The position numbers and the translations under genes were made by a program. Below are positions 7,599 through 16,613 of a DNA stretch of 35,101 nucleotides, piece after piece. The notes below the pieces were generated by a model. The model did not search any database and had not been told where the DNA came from. It worked only from the letters and a program-made list of their open reading frames with translations. The first letter of the stretch is position 1. The number at the start of each line of letters is the position of its first letter. The DNA comes from Acinetobacter pittii ATCC 19004 = CIP 70.29 (lineage in GTDB: Bacteria > Pseudomonadota > Gammaproteobacteria > Pseudomonadales > Moraxellaceae): assembly GCF_000369045.1 (NCBI RefSeq), contig NZ_KB849786.1, positions 242,634 to 277,734 on the forward strand, read 5' to 3'.

Positions 7599-8252
7599 TT
7601 ATTCGGTTTTGACTTCTGGGTCATTAAAGTAACCAGTATTCTTAATATACTCAATAAAGTCTTGGCAAAGTTGAGTGAATGATGGATAAGGAGTCACCAA
7701 ATCTTGTATACGCACCATTTCTAAGCCTGCGTAACCGCAAGGATTAATAGTTTGGAACCCATCTAAAGCACAGTCCAAGTTTAATGCTAATCCATGGTAG
7801 CTACGACCACGACGAATTTTAAAACCTAAGGAACCGATCTTACGGCCATCTACATATACTCCTGGTGCATCAGGCTTAGCATACGCTTCAATTCCGTATT
7901 TTTTTAAAACATCTATCATGAATTGTTCAGCAAAACTGACCAATGTTCGTACGTTCCATTTTAGACGATTAAGATCAAACATGAAGTAAGCAACAAGTTG
8001 ACCGGGTCCATGCCAAGTCACTTGTCCACCACGGTCAGTTTGCACTACAGGAATATCTGATGAAATTAGGATGTGTTCAGGTTTACCAGCTTGACCTTGA
8101 GTTAAAACATTATGATGTTGAAGTAACCATAACTCATCAGGCGTATCTTGATCTCGCTCATTTGTTAAGAGTTTCATGGTTTCAAACTTGCTTTGATAAT
8201 CTTGTAAATCGTTCCATTGCCGAATGATTAAGTTAGGTTTATCAAGGCTCAT
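7599..8252 (-). CDS. lipB: Octanoyl-[acyl-carrier-protein]:protein N-octanoyltransferase
   Basis: LipB moves octanoate from acyl-carrier protein to the lipoyl domains of 2-oxoacid dehydrogenases and glycine-cleavage H protein, the first step of lipoate synthesis. The 217-residue product has [18 protein letters not shown] at 73-90, KIGSLGF with K138, and the catalytic-cysteine motif INPCGYAG with C172, all diagnostic. The frame also opens at a GTG at 8255; I choose the ATG at 8252, better spaced from AGGA. Its product would modify SucB encoded in the same window. YbeD-lipB adjacency is shared with E. coli, but here a terminator lies between them. Confidence 0.95.
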   Translation of the reverse strand: MSLDKPNLIIRQWNDLQDYQSKFETMKLLTNERDQDTPDELWLLQHHNVLTQGQAGKPEHILISSDIPVVQTDRGGQVTWHGPGQLVAYFMFDLNRLKWNVRTLVSFAEQFMIDVLKKYGIEAYAKPDAPGVYVDGRKIGSLGFKIRRGRSYHGLALNLDCALDGFQTINPCGYAGLEMVRIQDLVTPYPSFTQLCQDFIEYIKNTGYFNDPEVKTE

Positions 8253-8399
8253 CACAATCTCTTCCTATAATTAGTTTATGCGGCGCCCAGTTAATATCTA
8301 CTAGATAAAAGCCGAAAACCTTGTAATTTTAAAGGATTTTATAAAAGGAATTCTAAATATTTGTAAGGTTTTTCGTGGTAGGAAGTTTTTAAAATTTCC

Positions 8400-8437
8400 A
8401 AAAAAATACCACAGTAAGAATGCCTGACTGTGGTATT
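8400..8437 (-). terminator. Intrinsic terminator after the ybeD-like gene
   Basis: An 11-bp perfect stem (8405-8415 with 8427-8437) with an 11-nt loop is followed on the minus strand by a T-run (plus A-run 8400-8406). It separates the ybeD-like gene from lipB. Confidence 0.8.
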
Positions 8438-8454
8438 GATTGAAGAACTTAAAA

Positions 8455-8742
8455 TTAAAGCGCAGTTCTAATCTGCGGACAAGCAGCCAAGTCAGCATAA
8501 AGTGCATGAACTTGTTCCAATTCTTCAAAGCGCAATTGTGCTGTTAAAGAATGATACTTGCCAGTGCGAGATTCTTGAACTTTTAATGTTGAGTGGTCGA
8601 AGTCTGGAAAATGTTTTACCAAAATATCGACTACAGCAACACGTAATTCTTCACCCGCATCGCCAATAAGTTTAATTGGATAATCCATCGGAAATACCCA
8701 AAGATGTTCTTGTAGTTCGCGAGATGGAGTGCGGTCTAACAT
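8455..8742 (-). CDS. ybeD: DUF493 / YbeD family protein
   Basis: A 95-residue protein of the DUF493/YbeD family: FPMDYPIKLIGDAG near the N-terminus, then a GKYHSLTAQLRFEELEQVHALYADL segment split across a ferredoxin-like (ACT-like) fold. Family members are small cytoplasmic proteins of uncertain, possibly regulatory function, often next to lipB, as here. The ATG at 8742 follows GAGG with a 7-base spacer. Confidence 0.9.
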   Translation of the reverse strand: MLDRTPSRELQEHLWVFPMDYPIKLIGDAGEELRVAVVDILVKHFPDFDHSTLKVQESRTGKYHSLTAQLRFEELEQVHALYADLAACPQIRTAL

Positions 8743-8756
8743 AAGTTACCTCATGA

Positions 8757-8790
8757 TTTGAAACGCCTGCATTATCGCAGGCGTTTATAG
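8757..8790 (-). terminator. Hairpin terminator downstream of rpoD
   Basis: A perfect 10-bp GC-rich stem, AAACGCCTGC / GCAGGCGTTT (8761-8770 and 8777-8786), with a 6-nt loop lies between rpoD and the ybeD-like start. The T-run on the minus strand is short, so it may be a weak or processing hairpin. Confidence 0.65.
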
Positions 8791-8839
8791 CTCTTTCTAT
8801 TAAATGGGGCTTGGTTTTGAAATTTCAAGCTTTCAAAAC

Positions 8840-10726
8840 TTAGTCATTTTCCAAGAAAGAACGTAAATGTTCAGAACGAGAAGGGTGACGTAATTTACGT
8901 AATGCTTTCGCTTCAATCTGACGGATACGTTCACGTGTTACGTCAAATTGTTTACCAACTTCTTCAAGTGTGTGATCGGTTGGCATATCAATACCAAAAC
9001 GCATCTTCAATACTTTTGCTTCACGTTCAGTTAAATTTTCCAATACTTCACGAGTTGCTTCTTTTAAGCCTTCTGAAGTCGCAGCATCAATTGGAGAAGT
9101 GATGTTTTGATCTTCAATGAAATCCCCAAGATGTGAATCTTCATCATCACCAATAGGTGTTTCCATCGAAATCGGTTCTTTAGCAATTTTAAGTACTTTA
9201 CGAACCTTAACTTCATCCATTTCTAAACGTTCACCTAATTCTTCAGGTGTTGGTTCACGGCCCATTTCTTGTAACAATTGACGAGATACACGGTTGATCT
9301 TGTTAATCGTTTCAATCATGTGTACTGGAATACGGATTGTACGAGCCTGATCGGCAATCGAACGAGTAATCGCCTGACGAATCCACCAAGTTGCATAAGT
9401 CGAGAATTTATAACCACGACGGTATTCAAACTTGTCTACAGCTTTCATCAAACCAATGTTCCCTTCTTGAATCAAGTCAAGGAACTGTAAACCACGGTTA
9501 GTATATTTCTTCGCAATCGAGATTACCAAACGGAGGTTGGCTTCTACCATTTCTTTCTTAGCGCGACGTGCTTTCGCTTCGCCAATCGCCATACGTTTAG
9601 AGATATCTTTAATTTCAGCAACGCTTAAACTAAGCTCTTTCTCAATATCTGCAATCTTTTGTTGGAATGCTAAAACATCTGGACGAACTTTTTCTAAATG
9701 CGCCTTGATTTCAGCAGGTGCTTTAGCAATTTGTTCATCTAACCAAGCTGGATTAGATTCTTGTTTAGGGAAAGATGTACGGAATTGAGTACGGTCCATA
9801 CGGCCACGACGTACTGCATAACGCATGATTTCACGTTCATTGGCACGAATTTGCTCATGGGTACCACGAATCATTTCAGAGATGATGTCAAATAAACGTG
9901 GTGTAAATTTAAACATCATGAACACAGTAGCTAAAGCTTCTAAAGCTTCTTCAGCCTCTGGACTGTTACGACCATGTTTTTCAACAACAGCTTTTGTTTT
10001 AGCCCAAGCAGCTTCTAGTTCAGTAAAACGAACTTTTGCAACTTCAGGGTCTGGACCTGAATCGCCTTCAGAGTCATCATCACCTTCAGACTCTTCTTCT
10101 TCATCATCATCATCAAGCTTAACTTCTTTCGTTGATTTTGAAGATGATTCGTCTTCTTCTTCAAGTTCTTCAACTTCTTCTAAAACTTCTGGAATATCTT
10201 CATCAGTTTCAGGATCGAGGTAGCCTGATAAAATATCTGCAAGACGGCGTTCGCCAGTTAAAAAATCATTATATTCTTTTAATACAACTTCAACAGCATT
10301 TGGCCAGTAAGCAATTGAATTAAGGACATCACGGATACCTTCTTCAATACGTTTGGCAATGCTGATTTCACCTTCACGGGTTAACAGTTCAACTGTACCC
10401 ATTTCACGCATGTACATACGTACAGGATCTGTCGTACGCCCAGGCTCATTTTCAACCGATGCAAGTACGGCAGCAGCTTCTTCTTCAGCAACCTCATCAG
10501 TTGCGTCAGCCGACTCACCGAACATGGTATCGTCAGATTCAGGTGCACGCTCGTGTACAGGAATACCAACGTCTTGAAGCATTTGAATAATGTCTTCAAT
10601 CTGTTCGCTTTCAGTAATCGAGTCCGGCAGATGATCGTTAACCTCAGCGTAAGTTAAGTAACCTTGTTCTTTGCCTCGGCTAATCAGAGCCGCTACTTGA
10701 GAAGTAGGGGAATGCATATCGCTCAT
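8840..10726 (-). CDS. rpoD: RNA polymerase primary sigma factor (sigma-70)
   Basis: The 628-residue protein has the full housekeeping sigma layout. The N-terminal region 1.1 spans about residues 1-90. Region 1.2 begins [11 protein letters not shown] (100-110). A long acidic stretch lies at about 172-227 in the non-conserved region. Region 2 (about 393-465) includes [17 protein letters not shown], region 3 follows, and region 4 (about 555-620) has the helix-turn-helix [20 protein letters not shown]. It directs RNA polymerase to -10/-35 promoters such as those noted in this window. The ATG at 10726 gives the canonical [11 protein letters not shown] start. The antisense open frames over it are artefacts of the acidic codons. 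Confidence 0.98.
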   Translation of the reverse strand: MSDMHSPTSQVAALISRGKEQGYLTYAEVNDHLPDSITESEQIEDIIQMLQDVGIPVHERAPESDDTMFGESADATDEVAEEEAAAVLASVENEPGRTTDPVRMYMREMGTVELLTREGEISIAKRIEEGIRDVLNSIAYWPNAVEVVLKEYNDFLTGERRLADILSGYLDPETDEDIPEVLEEVEELEEEDESSSKSTKEVKLDDDDEEEESEGDDDSEGDSGPDPEVAKVRFTELEAAWAKTKAVVEKHGRNSPEAEEALEALATVFMMFKFTPRLFDIISEMIRGTHEQIRANEREIMRYAVRRGRMDRTQFRTSFPKQESNPAWLDEQIAKAPAEIKAHLEKVRPDVLAFQQKIADIEKELSLSVAEIKDISKRMAIGEAKARRAKKEMVEANLRLVISIAKKYTNRGLQFLDLIQEGNIGLMKAVDKFEYRRGYKFSTYATWWIRQAITRSIADQARTIRIPVHMIETINKINRVSRQLLQEMGREPTPEELGERLEMDEVKVRKVLKIAKEPISMETPIGDDEDSHLGDFIEDQNITSPIDAATSEGLKEATREVLENLTEREAKVLKMRFGIDMPTDHTLEEVGKQFDVTRERIRQIEAKALRKLRHPSRSEHLRSFLEND

Positions 10727-11084
10727 CTTTGCTTACTCTTTGTTGAATCTGTGGCAGTGAAAAACCGTGCATGATAGCACAATTTGCTTGAAATGTTTTG
10801 GCTTTGATCAGTAACCGTTAAATAAAAAATATCTTTGAATTCACGTCTGTTTTTTGAATATTGGGATAAAATCATTTTTTTCAAGCTTAAATCATCGAAA
10901 AAATCATAGAATTTTTTTTTGATCAAAAAAATAGTTCAGCTTTATAAATACACAATTTTTTGGGCGAAAAAAAGTACAAATATGCAGTTTAATGAAAAAA
11001 ATATAAATAAAACTTGACACGATTTAATAACCAAGATAAATAGCGGCTAGACCCATTCACATTTTTTCATTAGAGGTAGTTTTA
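10727..11084. promoter_or_regulatory. Divergent rpoD / PA3496-like promoter region
   Basis: This A+T-rich gap has no credible gene. For the plus-strand gene, TTGACA at 11014-11019 is followed by GATAAA at 11035-11040 (15-bp spacer), a plausible but imperfect promoter. I could not place an rpoD promoter with confidence. Confidence 0.4.
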
Positions 11085-11291
11085 GTGTCTTCTACAGATT
11101 TTGAATTAGATGATAACTACGGTGATGATGATGATGTCGGTTTTGATGAGTCATCAGGCAAAATCACTGCGAAAGAATCATTAGAAAAACGTAGATTAAT
11201 TGATGATCTATTGGCTCAACGCCGTTTAGAGCGTGAGTTAAAAGATTTTGATTACGATTTAGACGATGATGATCTTGATGATGAAGACTAA
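11085..11291 (+). CDS. PA3496-like small acidic protein
   Basis: A 68-residue, strongly acidic protein: an Asp-rich N-terminus, a central basic helix (ESLEKRRLIDDLLAQRRLE) and an Asp-rich C-terminus. The central helix resembles the PA3496-family small proteins of Pseudomonas, sometimes annotated as putative envelope-integrity proteins; function is not established. The start is GTG at 11085 with AGAGGTAG just upstream. It lies 74 bp upstream of the YecA-like gene and is probably co-transcribed with it. Confidence 0.75.
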   Translation: MSSTDFELDDNYGDDDDVGFDESSGKITAKESLEKRRLIDDLLAQRRLERELKDFDYDLDDDDLDDED

Positions 11292-11365
11292 TCAAATCTG
11301 AATAGGGCATCGTCAGCTTAGATGCTATGCTATCGTAGATTTCTTTTTTATAGTCAGGTAACACA

Positions 11366-11890
11366 ATGAGTGCGTTAGATTTAGACCAATTAAGTGAATA
11401 TCTAGATGGAGACCACAATGAGTATGGTCTGGATTTCGCTGCAACTCATGGTTTTCTGTGTGCAATTGCAGTAGGCCCTCAGTTCGATCGTTGGTTAGAT
11501 GAATTGTTTGATAATAACCATAAAAAAGTTCCTGCCGAAATTATTCAGCAGATCAAAGCGTGGTTAGAGTCAATTCGACAAGACTTAGCAAATGAAAATG
11601 GAATTGAATTTCCGTTTGAAATTGAAGAAGCTGATGTTGAGTCTAGCTTAGGCGACTGGAGTGTTGGATTTGTTGATGCGATGTTCTTAAATGAAGATGC
11701 ATGGTTTGCACCTGAATATGAGGAACAATTAATTGATTTAACTTTACCAATGATGGTATTTAGTGGAATTGATGAAGAAGATCCACAGATGGAATCTTTC
11801 CGTCGTAATGGACAGTTAATGGATGAACTGGCAGAAGAAATCCCAGATAATTTGAATGAATTATACTTGATGTATCATACGCCAAATTAA
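11366..11890 (+). CDS. YecA / UPF0149 family protein
   Basis: A 174-residue acidic protein of the UPF0149 (YecA/YgfB-type) family. It has the THGFLCAIAVGP element at about residues 27-38 and the ...WSVGFVDAMFL... and LTLPMMVFSG segments expected of its all-helical fold. The zinc-binding SEC-C tail found in some YecA proteins is absent. Molecular function is unclear. It ends 22 bp before an intrinsic terminator. Confidence 0.85.
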   Translation: MSALDLDQLSEYLDGDHNEYGLDFAATHGFLCAIAVGPQFDRWLDELFDNNHKKVPAEIIQQIKAWLESIRQDLANENGIEFPFEIEEADVESSLGDWSVGFVDAMFLNEDAWFAPEYEEQLIDLTLPMMVFSGIDEEDPQMESFRRNGQLMDELAEEIPDNLNELYLMYHTPN

Positions 11891-11912
11891 CTTATTAGAA
11901 GAAATAATAAAT

Positions 11913-11936
11913 AACGTCCTTTCTAGGGCGTTTTTT
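11913..11936 (+). terminator. Intrinsic terminator after the YecA-like gene
   Basis: An 8-bp stem AACGTCCT / AGGGCGTT (one G-T pair) with a TTCT loop is followed by a T-run at 11931-11936. Confidence 0.8.
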
Positions 11937-11962
11937 ATTGTAAAAAAATTAGTGGTATAAAT

Positions 11963-11995
11963 AAAAAAGGGCAGTTAGAAATCTAAATGCCCTTT
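11963..11995 (-). terminator. Intrinsic terminator of trhO
   Basis: A long near-perfect hairpin: AAAGGGCA (11966-11973) pairs with TGCCCTTT (11988-11995), with an inner TTAGA/TCTAA stem. The plus-strand A-run at 11963-11968 gives a minus-strand T-run. Confidence 0.8.
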
Positions 11996-12013
11996 AAAAA
12001 CTATTTTATAGTT

Positions 12014-12946
12014 TTATAGACGTTTACGCTTTGCAGCAGCAATTTGTGACTGGCGCATACGGAAACCAGCTTTTTGCTTTTCAGTGGTTTTGTCGATGCA
12101 ATAAACGCAAGAAACACCGTGTTCGTAACTTGGTAGAGCAGACTCTTCAGGAGTTAAAGGCCAACCGCAAGCATGACATTTAATATTCACGCCTTCCTCT
12201 ACACCATGAGTTACAGCAGTACGTCCGTCAAATACGAAACATTCACCTTCCCATAAGCTTTCATCAGCAGGGGTTTCTTCTAGGTACTTAAGGATACCGC
12301 CTTTAAGATGGTAAACCTCTTTAAATCCTTCTTGAAGAAGTAAAGAAGTTGATTTTTCACAGCGAATACCACCAGTACAGAACATCGCAATTTTTTTGTC
12401 TTTATGTTGCTCTAATTCTTTCTTAACGTATTCTGGAAACTCACGGAATGTTTCAGTTTTAGGGTCAATTGCACCCTTAAATGTACCCGCTTTATATTCG
12501 TAATCATTACGTGTGTCGATTAAAATTACATCATCACGTGCGATTAAATCATTCCATTCTTTAGGATCAAGATAGTGACCGACTAAGTCACGAGGTTTAA
12601 CTTCAACACCTAAAGTCACGATTTCTTCTTTAAGTTTAATTTTCATTTTGCGGAAAGGTTTGTCAGAACTATGAGATTCTTTGTATTCCATAGCACCAAA
12701 GCCTTCATTGAGCAAAAATTGATGTAGTGTATCAATTGCTAAGCGATCACCAGCAACAGTACCATTAATTCCTTCACCTGCTACAATCAGAGTTCCACAA
12801 AGGTTAATTGTTTTCACTAAGTCTAATAAACGTTGTTGAAGATCGGCAGGATCTTGAACTTCTTTAAATTGATATAGTGCTGCAACAACCCAACCTGCGG
12901 TCGCTTGCTGTTCTACAGGTGCAAGCTGTTCTACAGTAGCGTTCAT
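12014..12946 (-). CDS. trhO: tRNA uridine(34) hydroxylase, rhodanese-type (TrhO/YceA)
   Basis: TrhO uses molecular oxygen to make 5-hydroxyuridine at position 34 of certain tRNAs. The 310-residue product has an N-terminal acylphosphatase-like domain, a rhodanese domain (about 120-225) with the active loop FCTGGIRCEKS (C190), and a C-terminal part with C257, C260, C280 and C283 that could bind zinc. The frame extends to a TTG at 12958, but the ATG at 12946 is chosen because TTGGAG lies six bases before it. The gene stands alone between two terminators or divergent genes. Confidence 0.92.
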   Translation of the reverse strand: MNATVEQLAPVEQQATAGWVVAALYQFKEVQDPADLQQRLLDLVKTINLCGTLIVAGEGINGTVAGDRLAIDTLHQFLLNEGFGAMEYKESHSSDKPFRKMKIKLKEEIVTLGVEVKPRDLVGHYLDPKEWNDLIARDDVILIDTRNDYEYKAGTFKGAIDPKTETFREFPEYVKKELEQHKDKKIAMFCTGGIRCEKSTSLLLQEGFKEVYHLKGGILKYLEETPADESLWEGECFVFDGRTAVTHGVEEGVNIKCHACGWPLTPEESALPSYEHGVSCVYCIDKTTEKQKAGFRMRQSQIAAAKRKRL

Positions 12947-13057
12947 GGAAAACTCCAAATGTATTAAGATAGAAATTTAAGGCGCATATTTTAGCGCGAA
13001 AATTTGTAATAAGCGAGAAAACCATAAAAAGTATATGGTTTATTTAAGGAGTTTGTT

Positions 13058-13543
13058 TTGAGTAATGATCATCGAACGCTCTCTCTCACCCCATGTGCAG
13101 GGCGTTGTTCAACAGTTTTTGGTGATCAGGTTTGTCGTGGTTGTCGCCGTTTTAACCACGAGGTGATTCAATGGAACACTTATACGGCAGAGCAGCGTTT
13201 GGCTGTATGGAAGCGTTTAGATGATCAATTGAATCAAATCTTAGTACCGATGCTGCCTCATGCAGACTTACAGCATGTTGAGGGCTTTATTTTAAGTAAG
13301 CGTGTTCGGTTAATGGAAGGGGCGAGCCAAGGCCGTAAGCTTTACCATGCCTTAAAAATATGTGAAAAGAATAAACATTTAGCACACGAGAGTGGTTTGG
13401 GTATTTCGGAGACTCAAGTCAAAACAATATGGGTTGAGTTTGAACGACGCGTTTTAGCGTTGGCTAAAGCGAGCTATGAGTTGGCTTGGTTGCGAGCAGA
13501 TGGAATTAGCCATCACTTGTTAACTATGTATGAAGAAGAATAA
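13058..13543 (+). CDS. DUF1289 domain protein
   Basis: A 161-residue protein with an N-terminal DUF1289 module: C13, C17, C26 and C29 in TPCAGRC...VCRGCRR, likely a small metal-binding knuckle, followed by the typical W-x-x-x-T/E-x-Q-R-L-A-V-W-x-R-L. The rest (about 60-161) is helical and I do not recognise it; many DUF1289 proteins are shorter, so this is an extended form. The start appears to be TTG at 13058, preceded by AAGGAG with about six bases between. It is divergent from trhO and followed by a terminator shared with gltA. Confidence 0.85.
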   Translation: MSNDHRTLSLTPCAGRCSTVFGDQVCRGCRRFNHEVIQWNTYTAEQRLAVWKRLDDQLNQILVPMLPHADLQHVEGFILSKRVRLMEGASQGRKLYHALKICEKNKHLAHESGLGISETQVKTIWVEFERRVLALAKASYELAWLRADGISHHLLTMYEEE

Positions 13544-13567
13544 GTCTAGAGTAAAAAAGACGTAAAT

Positions 13568-13596
13568 AAAAAAGCTGCCAGAAGGCAGCTTTTTTT
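13568..13596. terminator. Bidirectional intrinsic terminator
   Basis: The GCTGCC / GGCAGC stem (13574-13579 and 13584-13589) is flanked by an A-run and a T-run, so it works for the DUF1289 gene (plus) and gltA (minus). Confidence 0.85.
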
Positions 13597-13616
13597 CATT
13601 AATTTTCTTTCGAATA

Positions 13617-14891
13617 TTAACGTTTGATGTCGCGTTGAGTTTCACCAGTATAAAGCTGACGAGGACGACCGATTTTGTAAGGACCGCTGTGCATTTCTAA
13701 CCAGTGGCTGATCCAACCAACTGTACGAGCAAGAGCGAAGATTACAGTAAACATTTCTGTTGGGATACCAATCGCTTTAAGGATGATACCTGAGTAGAAG
13801 TCTACGTTAGGGTAAAGTTTACGCTCAACGAAGTACGGGTCGTTCAATGCGATACGCTCAAGTTCCATAGCAAGTGCTAATTGAGGATCGTTGATACCTA
13901 AAGCTTCAAGAACTTCGTCACAAGTTTGCTTCATTACTTTAGCGCGTGGATCGAAGTTTTTGTAAACGCGGTGACCGAAGCCCATAAGCTTAACTTCTTT
14001 GCGTTTAACTTTTTCCATGAACTCTGCAACGTTTTCAACGCTACCGATTTCATCAAGCATCTTAAGAACTGCTTCGTTTGCACCACCGTGAGCAGGTCCC
14101 CAAAGTGCAGAGATACCAGCAGAGATACATGCATACGGGTTTGCACCAGTAGAGCCAGCAAGACGTACTGTAGATGTAGAAGCATTTTGTTCGTGGTCAG
14201 CATGAAGCGTAAAAATACGATCCATTGCGCGAGCAAGAACAGGATTAACTTTGTAATCACGGTCAGCAGGAGTAGCAAACATCATGTGCAAGAAGTTTTC
14301 CGCATAACTTAAATCGTTACGTGGATAGATGAATGGTTGACCTACTGTGTATTTGTAACTCCAAGCAGCAAGTGTTGGAATTTTTGCAATTAAACGAATT
14401 GCAGTAATTTCACGGTGGTTGATATCTTCAATATCTAGGTTGTTGTGATAGAACGCAGATAATGCACCTACAACACCTACCATGATTGCCATTGGGTGAG
14501 CGTCACGACGGAAACCATTGAAGAAACGGCTAACTTGATCATGAACCATAGTGTGAGCACGAACTTTCGTATCAAACTCAACTTTTTGCTCAGCAGTTGG
14601 GAGCTCGCCATTTAATAATAAATAACAAGTTTCAAGATAGTCTGCTTGAGTTGCTAACTGGTCAATTGGGTAACCGCGGTGTAATAAAATACCTTTGTCA
14701 CCATCAATGAAAGTAATTTTAGATTCGCATGCGGCTGTCGCCATAAAACCAGGATCGAAAGTAAAATGACCTTCTTTCAGTATGCTGCTGACATCAATTA
14801 CATCTGGACCTAAAGTGCCACTGTAGATTGGTAAACCAATTTCTTTGCCATCAAGATGTAATACGGCTTTTTTGCCATTTGCTTCAGACAT
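13617..14891 (-). CDS. gltA: Citrate synthase (type II)
   Basis: Condenses oxaloacetate and acetyl-CoA to citrate, the entry step of the TCA cycle. The 424-residue length and the N-terminal domain fit the hexameric Gram-negative enzyme; Acinetobacter citrate synthase is classically NADH-inhibited. The catalytic residues are visible as H268 in [10 protein letters not shown]307 in GFGHRVYK and D364 in PNVDFYSG. The ATG at 14891 follows AGGAGA. It is divergent from sdhCDAB with an unusually long gap of about 950 bp. gltA is also a standard MLST locus in A. baumannii. Confidence 0.98.
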   Translation of the reverse strand: MSEANGKKAVLHLDGKEIGLPIYSGTLGPDVIDVSSILKEGHFTFDPGFMATAACESKITFIDGDKGILLHRGYPIDQLATQADYLETCYLLLNGELPTAEQKVEFDTKVRAHTMVHDQVSRFFNGFRRDAHPMAIMVGVVGALSAFYHNNLDIEDINHREITAIRLIAKIPTLAAWSYKYTVGQPFIYPRNDLSYAENFLHMMFATPADRDYKVNPVLARAMDRIFTLHADHEQNASTSTVRLAGSTGANPYACISAGISALWGPAHGGANEAVLKMLDEIGSVENVAEFMEKVKRKEVKLMGFGHRVYKNFDPRAKVMKQTCDEVLEALGINDPQLALAMELERIALNDPYFVERKLYPNVDFYSGIILKAIGIPTEMFTVIFALARTVGWISHWLEMHSGPYKIGRPRQLYTGETQRDIKR

Positions 14892-14922
14892 TCAATAGAT
14901 CTCCTGTCCTGGTGAATGTTGA

Positions 14923-14961
14923 TCTGACTCGAAATCCTAATGTTCTCATGTGCGAATCAGA
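14923..14961 (-). promoter_or_regulatory. gltA leader hairpin
   Basis: On the minus strand TCTGATTCG pairs with CGAGTCAGA (plus-strand 14953-14961 and 14923-14931; one G-U pair) around a 21-nt loop, 32 bp upstream of the gltA ATG. A TTGACA box lies at 15009-15004 on the same strand, but no well-spaced -10 was found. Confidence 0.4.
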
Positions 14962-15028
14962 CGGTGTCAAAATTTGCTATAAGATTAGTGAGTACTGAAA
15001 TTTTGTCAATTATACTTATGGATAAAAA

Positions 15029-15142
15029 ATGACGTTCCCACAGAGAGTTAGTCATCAAGACCCGAGCAAAAAAGTCAGTAAAATCACTGCATCGGGATGG
15101 TATAATAAGTCAATTCAACAAGAACGTGCAGAAAAAAAATGA
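15029..15142 (+). CDS. Candidate small protein, 37 residues
   Basis: An ATG at 15029, with TGGA six bases upstream, opens 37 codons ending at TGA 15140-15142. The product begins MTFPQRVSHQDPSKKVSK, continues ITASGWYNKSIQQERA and ends EKK. It is basic, mixed in composition and free of the Phe/Leu/Ile/Lys bias of random A+T-rich frames, hence the suspicion that it is real. An in-frame stop lies just upstream, fixing the start. It sits in the long gltA-sdhC gap, divergent from gltA. I do not recognise it and it has no terminator of its own. Confidence 0.4.
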   Translation: MTFPQRVSHQDPSKKVSKITASGWYNKSIQQERAEKK

Positions 15143-15703
15143 AGGATGAGTACAATTGTAAGCAAATTTATAAATTGCAATTTAGAATAATAAGGCGGTA
15201 GAAAATGCCAATCCGCTTAAAAAAATCATAAAACTCATGATGTAATTTCAAATTTATACTCAAAAAAAATTGTATTTTTATTTAGTTGTAACAAAGAATA
15301 TTGTTCTTTTTTTAAGTTTAATTGTATAAAAAATAGCTTATCAGATGATTTTAAAATCATAAGAACTGTTTTTTAATGAAATTCACTTTCGAAAAATTAG
15401 TATAGATCGCTTAATATCTATCTGAAATATAAGTCTGTTCACTTATTTGAAATGTGGCTCACATTGAAAATAGGAGGGTATTGCGATCATTTTTCTATTG
15501 ATATGAGGAATTTATAACTTTATCTTTAGTCTAAAATCGGCTTATTTAAAAGAAATTTCAGAAAAAATGAAATTAAATAAAATGTTATTTTAAACAAGGA
15601 CATGATGTATGTAGGTGTAGTTTTTTTATTGACCTAATAATGTAATATTGTTTTGAATGATTCTTATTTAATGGTTTTTTGCTGAAATGGCAAAGTGGAT
15701 TGT

Positions 15704-15732
15704 TTGTATTTTGATACTTCGCGTTTTATAAT
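15704..15732 (+). promoter_or_regulatory. Predicted promoter of sdhCDAB
   Basis: TATAAT at 15727-15732 has a perfect -10 match, with TTGTAT at 15704-15709, 17 bp upstream. This predicts a leader of about 105 nt before sdhC. Confidence 0.5.
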
Positions 15733-15748
15733 TCAGTGTCGTTTATAG

Positions 15749-15823
15749 GTTAGGCATGAGCTGTGCTTGCCTAACAATGCCAGCTTTCCTTGGAATTAAT
15801 TCAACAAACTCCGGTCGGAGTTT
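15749..15823 (+). promoter_or_regulatory. Structured leader of sdhCDAB: two hairpins
   Basis: Hairpin 1: GTTAGGCA / TGCCTAAC (15749-15756 and 15767-15774 region) with an inner AGC/GCT stem. Hairpin 2: AAACTCC-GGTC-GGAGTTT (15806-15823), just before the ribosome site AGGA at 15832-15835. Neither has a T-run, so they look like mRNA leader structures rather than terminators. Confidence 0.45.
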
Positions 15824-15843
15824 CTACCTACAGGATGCCCGCT

Positions 15844-16236
15844 GTGAAAAGCAACAGACCTGTCAATTTGTCCATGGGTCAGGTGTTAGCGGTAAATTTA
15901 CGCTCACCCGTGGCTATTGCATCAATTTTACACCGTTTATCAGGTGTCATCGTTTTCTTATTAGTACCAGTTCTCTTATGGATTCTAGATAAATCATTAT
16001 CTTCACCAGAAGGATTTGACTACGTTAAAAATGTCGTTTTTGGAAATATCCTTGTACGTTTTGTTGTTTGGGTATTTGCAGCCGGCTTGATATTCCACTT
16101 TATTGCTGGAATTAAGCACTTACTTGCAGATTTAGGTTTTGCTGAAGAACTGCAAAGTGGTCGTATTGCAGCGACAATTTCATTGATCTTATCTGTGGTA
16201 GCCATTATCGCAGCCTTTGTATGGATTATGTTCTAA
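15844..16236 (+). CDS. sdhC: Succinate dehydrogenase, cytochrome b556 subunit
   Basis: A membrane anchor of complex II that binds heme b and ubiquinone. The 130-residue protein has three membrane helices (about 23-47, 66-90 and 108-129), the signature RPVNLS near the N-terminus, the quinone-site SILHRLSG at 27-34 and heme-ligand candidate H85 in FHFIAGIKHLL. The frame is open from 15790 and an ATG lies at 15835. I choose GTG at 15844, giving MKSNRPVNL, because AGGA is eight bases upstream and relatives in Pseudomonas begin the same way. The stop overlaps the sdhD start by one base (TAATG). Confidence 0.9.
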   Translation: MKSNRPVNLSMGQVLAVNLRSPVAIASILHRLSGVIVFLLVPVLLWILDKSLSSPEGFDYVKNVVFGNILVRFVVWVFAAGLIFHFIAGIKHLLADLGFAEELQSGRIAATISLILSVVAIIAAFVWIMF

Positions 16237-16601
16237 TGAAAAGTGCTACAGGTTTAACTGGTTCAGGTTCTCGTGATTGGTTTATCCAGCGTGTAAGTGC
16301 GGTTGTATTAGCAGCTTATACTGTTGTTCTTTTTGGTTGGATTCTCTGCAAAGGTGGATTTGACTATCAACAGTGGGCTGGCTTCATGATGACATTACCA
16401 ATGAAGATTTTTTCTTTATTGGCAATTTTATCGCTTATCGCACACGCATGGATTGGTATGTGGCAGGTTTTCACTGACTATGTCACTACTCGTCAAATGG
16501 GTCCTTCAGCGAAAGGTTTACGCCTTGTACTGACGACGGCTGTCATTATTGCAGTGTTTGTGTACGCAATCTGGGGTATCCAGATTTTCTGGGCGAATTG
16601 A
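16236..16601 (+). CDS. sdhD: Succinate dehydrogenase, hydrophobic membrane anchor subunit
   Basis: The second complex II anchor: 121 residues with three membrane helices (about 18-38, 54-78 and 97-119). The SRDWFIQRVSA start motif, H70 (heme ligand position, HAWIGMWQ) and D81-Y82 (quinone site) agree with the family. The ATG at 16236 overlaps the sdhC stop by one base, so an upstream in-frame ATG at 16221 inside sdhC is disfavoured. sdhA follows after 12 bp. Confidence 0.92.
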   Translation: MKSATGLTGSGSRDWFIQRVSAVVLAAYTVVLFGWILCKGGFDYQQWAGFMMTLPMKIFSLLAILSLIAHAWIGMWQVFTDYVTTRQMGPSAKGLRLVLTTAVIIAVFVYAIWGIQIFWAN

Positions 16602-16613
16602 TAGGAAGATATC

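Larger units (their letters stand above)
14892..15843. other. Long A+T-rich gltA-sdhC intergenic region
   Basis: Apart from the gltA leader, the 37-codon candidate, the sdhC promoter and its two leader hairpins, I see no gene. A 16-bp perfect palindrome, ATGATTTTAAAATCAT, lies at 15345-15360 and a stem TAAG(G)CGG / CCGCTTA at about 15192-15220. Confidence 0.5.

Noticed and set aside
8301..8528. 75-codon minus-strand frame between the ybeD-like gene and lipB
   Set aside because: It overlaps the ybeD-like 3' end in another frame and runs through the intrinsic terminator; Phe/Leu-rich composition looks non-coding.
9825..10223. Serine-rich 132-codon frame on the plus strand
   Set aside because: It is antisense to the Asp/Glu/Ser codons of rpoD; its Ser runs are the complement of acidic codons.
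10723..10926. 67-codon minus-strand frame overlapping the rpoD start by ATGA
   Set aside because: The overlap looks like coupling, but the frame begins with an unsupported TTG in poly-T, has biased composition and occupies the rpoD promoter/leader.
13934..14278. 114-codon frame within gltA
   Set aside because: Same strand, shifted frame inside citrate synthase; no start signal and no independent support.
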